DNA from: an uncultured Oscillospiraceae bacterium | GTDB taxonomy: Bacteria; Bacillota; Clostridia; Oscillospirales; Oscillospiraceae | Assembly (NCBI GenBank): GCA_900763965.1 | Contig: CAAFMG010000064.1 | Coordinates: 1-6,759 of the forward strand | Length of the DNA: 6,759 nt | Direction of reading: 5' to 3' | Shown: piece by piece, positions 5,346 through 6,759 of the stretch | Layout of the letters: every line of letters begins with the position of its first letter | Position numbering within the stretch: position 1 is the stretch's first letter | Made by a program: the position numbers and the translations under genes | Notes under the pieces: model-generated | Database searches by the model: none | The model's input: only the letters and a program-made list of their open reading frames with translations | Told to the model about the DNA's origin: nothing

Positions 5346-5351
5346 ATGGAT

Positions 5352-5380
5352 ACGATATCACAGGATCTGCCAAATTGCAA
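5352..5380 (-). promoter_or_regulatory. Toxin mRNA promoter, extended -10 type
   Basis: On the - strand TTGCAA (5380 to 5375), a 17-base spacer and TATCGT (5357 to 5352) preceded by TGA form an extended -10 promoter. The predicted start is G5345. It lies just downstream of the hisS terminator, so the toxin has its own transcription unit. It is weaker than the opposing antisense promoter, as expected if the antitoxin RNA must be in excess. Confidence 0.6.
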
Positions 5381-5388
5381 GGGTAGAA

Positions 5389-5406
5389 TGACAGAATCTG
5401 ACAGAA
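5389..5406. repeat. Tandem direct repeat TGACAGAA upstream of the toxin promoter
   Basis: TGACAGAA occurs at 5389-5396 and again at 5399-5406, ten bases apart start to start, or about one helical turn. The pair sits between the hisS terminator and the toxin -35, about 44-61 bases upstream of the predicted start. This is a position used by activators or UP-like contacts. No regulator can be named. Confidence 0.45.
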
Positions 5407-5411
5407 ACGGC

Positions 5412-5455
5412 AAAAACAGGGCATATCCCGGAAAATTCCAGGATATGCCCTGTTT
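5412..5455 (-). terminator. hisS intrinsic terminator
   Basis: A perfect 15-bp stem, 5414-5428 with 5441-5455 (AAACAGGGCATATCC and its complement), has an inner GGA/TCC extension after one mismatch. On the - strand it is followed by TTTTT (5416-5412, partly in the stem). It begins 19 bases after the hisS stop codon and separates hisS from the toxin unit. Confidence 0.9.
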
Positions 5456-5473
5456 CTATTATTGCCTTATGGT

Positions 5474-6759
5474 TTATTCCAGAATGATGGCCGGATCGTT
5501 CTGGGACAGGGACTCCCGGATGAAGGCGGCAGCCTCGGCGCAGGTCAGCTTCACCTGCTGGCCGGAGCGCATATCCTTGACGGAGCACTTGCCCTCGGCA
5601 ATCTCGTCCTCTCCCAGCAAAACGACGAAGGGGACTTCCAGCTTGTTGGCATAGGCCATCTTCTGCTTGAACTTCTTCTGCTCGCAGTACAGCTGCACCC
5701 GCAGACCCTGGGAACGAATGGCCTCGGCCACGGCAATGGCAGGGGCGGCATCTTCGGTCATGGGCAGCACCAGAGCATCGGCAGGGGCGCTGGGCAGCTG
5801 AGGATTCAGCAGGCCCTGCTCGTCCAGAACATAGAACAGGCGGGTCAAACCGATGGAAATGCCCACACCGGGCAGCTGCTTGTCGATGTAGTAGCCTGCC
5901 AGGTTGTCATACCGGCCGCCGGAGCAGACGGAGCCGATTTCCGGATGATCCAGCAGGGTAGTCTCGTAGACTGTGCCGGTGTAGTAGTCCAGACCTCTGG
6001 CAATGGTCAGATCCACGGCAAAGTTTTCTTCCGGCACACCGAAAGCACCCAGGTTCACGGTAACTGCCTTCAGCTCCTGCAAGCCCTGGTCAAAAATCTC
6101 GTTGCGGCCCTGATAGCCCTCCAGGGCAGTCAGAACCTGGTCATTGGTGCCGGTGATGGAAATGAAGCGCAGGATTTCCTCCGCCTGCTCCTGGGTCAGA
6201 CCGCAGTCCTCCAGCAAAATGACCTTGACCTTTTTCGGTCCGATCTTATCCAGCTTGTCCACGGTGCGCATAATGTCTCCGGACTGCTCCGACAGACCCA
6301 GCATGGCATAGAAGCCGGTGAGAATCTTCCGGTTGTTCACCCGGATCTGGAACCGGCTCAGGCCGAAGCCCCGGAAAACCTTGTAGATAATGGCAGGGAT
6401 CTCTGCCTCGTTGAGGACATCCAGCTTGCCGTCACCGATGATGTCGATATCCGCCTGGTAGAATTCCCGGAAACGGCCCCGCTGGGCCCGCTCGCCCCGG
6501 TAGACCTTGCTGATCTGGAACCGGCGGAAGGGGAAGGCCAGCTCATTGTAGTGCAGTGCCACATACTTTGCCAGAGGCACCGTCAGGTCAAACCGCAGTG
6601 CCAGGTCGCTGTCGCCCTTGGTGAAGCGGTAGATCTGCTTTTCCGTCTCGCCGCCGCCCTTGGCCAGCAGAATCTGGGCATCCTCAATGGCAGGGGTGTC
6701 CAGCGGGGCAAAGCCGTAGGAGGCGTAGGTGGTGCGCAGGATTTCCAGCATTTTTTCAA
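5474..6759 (-). CDS. hisS: Histidyl-tRNA synthetase, N-terminal codons beyond the window
   Basis: This class II synthetase charges tRNA-His with histidine using ATP. The stop is TAA 5476-5474. An ATG at 6751-6749 is in frame, but the codons before it stay open (Glu, Lys) to the window edge. The family's conserved PxGTRDxxP start region is missing, so the ATG is internal and the true start lies outside. Counting from that ATG: motif 1 region SYGFAPLDTPAIED (11-24); motif 2 KVYRGERAQRGRFREFYQ (82-99), with Arg85, Glu87 and Arg93 placed for ATP binding; histidine motifs ARGLDYYTG (251-259) and VCSGGRYDNL (275-284); motif 3 GVGISIGLTRL (295-305); then the anticodon-binding domain from about 325 to 415. 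All catalytic motifs are intact. aspS, often found directly after hisS in Firmicutes, is not there; a terminator follows instead. Confidence 0.95.
   Translation of the reverse strand, partial: EKMLEILRTTYASYGFAPLDTPAIEDAQILLAKGGGETEKQIYRFTKGDSDLALRFDLTVPLAKYVALHYNELAFPFRRFQISKVYRGERAQRGRFREFYQADIDIIGDGKLDVLNEAEIPAIIYKVFRGFGLSRFQIRVNNRKILTGFYAMLGLSEQSGDIMRTVDKLDKIGPKKVKVILLEDCGLTQEQAEEILRFISITGTNDQVLTALEGYQGRNEIFDQGLQELKAVTVNLGAFGVPEENFAVDLTIARGLDYYTGTVYETTLLDHPEIGSVCSGGRYDNLAGYYIDKQLPGVGISIGLTRLFYVLDEQGLLNPQLPSAPADALVLPMTEDAAPAIAVAEAIRSQGLRVQLYCEQKKFKQKMAYANKLEVPFVVLLGEDEIAEGKCSVKDMRSGQQVKLTCAEAAAFIRESLSQNDPAIILE

Larger units (their letters stand above)
4826..5473. other. 648-base region between hisS and galK, accounted for
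   Basis: No ordinary-sized gene is present. From right to left it holds the hisS terminator, the TGACAGAA repeat, the toxin promoter, leader and 29-residue frame, the opposing antisense RNA with its promoter and terminator, a - strand terminator at 5015-5043, and the galKT promoter and leader. The part from about 4923 to 5014 is purine-rich on the - strand. It shows only a weak 17-codon frame (4936-4989), which I do not count as a gene. Confidence 0.6.

Noticed and set aside
3659..5386. A 575-codon open frame on the + strand across galK and the intergenic region
   Set aside because: It is antisense to galK, which has every family motif. The encoded sequence is low-complexity Gly/His/Val-rich, has no recognisable domain, and runs through the antisense RNA promoter and terminator. 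It stays open because of the G/C-rich third positions of the real gene.
5292..5654. A 120-codon + strand frame crossing the hisS terminator into hisS
   Set aside because: It runs through the toxin promoter, the hisS terminator and the antisense strand of hisS, and has no ribosome site or recognisable domain.
1..6759. CRISPR arrays, tRNA or rRNA genes, insertion sequences, attachment sites
   Set aside because: I looked for regularly spaced repeats, cloverleaf-like and rRNA-like sequence, and transposase motifs on both strands and saw none.

Overview
The window looks like chromosomal DNA from a fairly GC-rich Firmicute of class Clostridia, most likely a gut Oscillospiraceae/Ruminococcaceae-type bacterium. 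This is inferred from four things: the type II (Firmicute) GalT, the GRTEIGGNHTDH form of galactokinase motif 1, strong AGGAGG-like ribosome binding sites, and compact intrinsic terminators. No database search was possible, so the taxon is a guess.

Layout. (1) Positions 1-1990, + strand: the 3' part of a VOC/glyoxalase-like gene is followed 17 bases later by an M20D metallo-amidohydrolase gene, probably as one operon. (2) Positions 1991-2097: a convergent junction with two stacked hairpin terminators. (3) Positions 2098-4825, - strand: galK then galT, 13 bases apart, forming a Leloir-pathway operon with its own extended -10 promoter, a 5' UTR hairpin and an AGGAGG site. galE is not in the window. 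(4) Positions 4826-5473: a 648-base stretch without any ordinary-sized gene. (5) Positions 5474-6759, - strand: hisS, whose N-terminal codons lie beyond the right edge and which is followed by a strong terminator.

The notable part is region 4. It appears to hold a compact type I toxin-antitoxin locus. On the - strand, an extended -10 promoter (5352-5380) would start an mRNA at about 5345 that encodes a 29-residue peptide (5155-5244, GTG start). The peptide has one hydrophobic helix and an NNKKR tail, like the putative holin-like/TxpA-type toxins of Firmicutes. Facing it on the + strand, a near-consensus promoter (TTGACA, 17-base spacer, TATACT) drives an untranslated RNA of about 85 nt that ends at a hairpin overlapping the toxin stop codon. 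It is therefore antisense to the toxin 3' end, as in the TxpA/RatA and BsrG/SR4 layouts. The predicted first 13 nt of the toxin mRNA are complementary (12 of 13) to its own 3' region, exactly where the antisense RNA begins. This suggests a Hok-like fold-back that the antisense RNA could compete with. A C-rich segment can also pair either with an upstream G-tract or with the toxin Shine-Dalgarno. Terminators on both sides insulate the locus from hisS and galKT.

The other genes are ordinary metabolism and translation: galactose phosphorylation and uridylyl transfer (GalK, GalT), histidyl-tRNA charging (HisS), and hydrolysis of an unknown N-acyl amino acid or peptide-like substrate (M20D), with a VOC protein of unknown function next to it.
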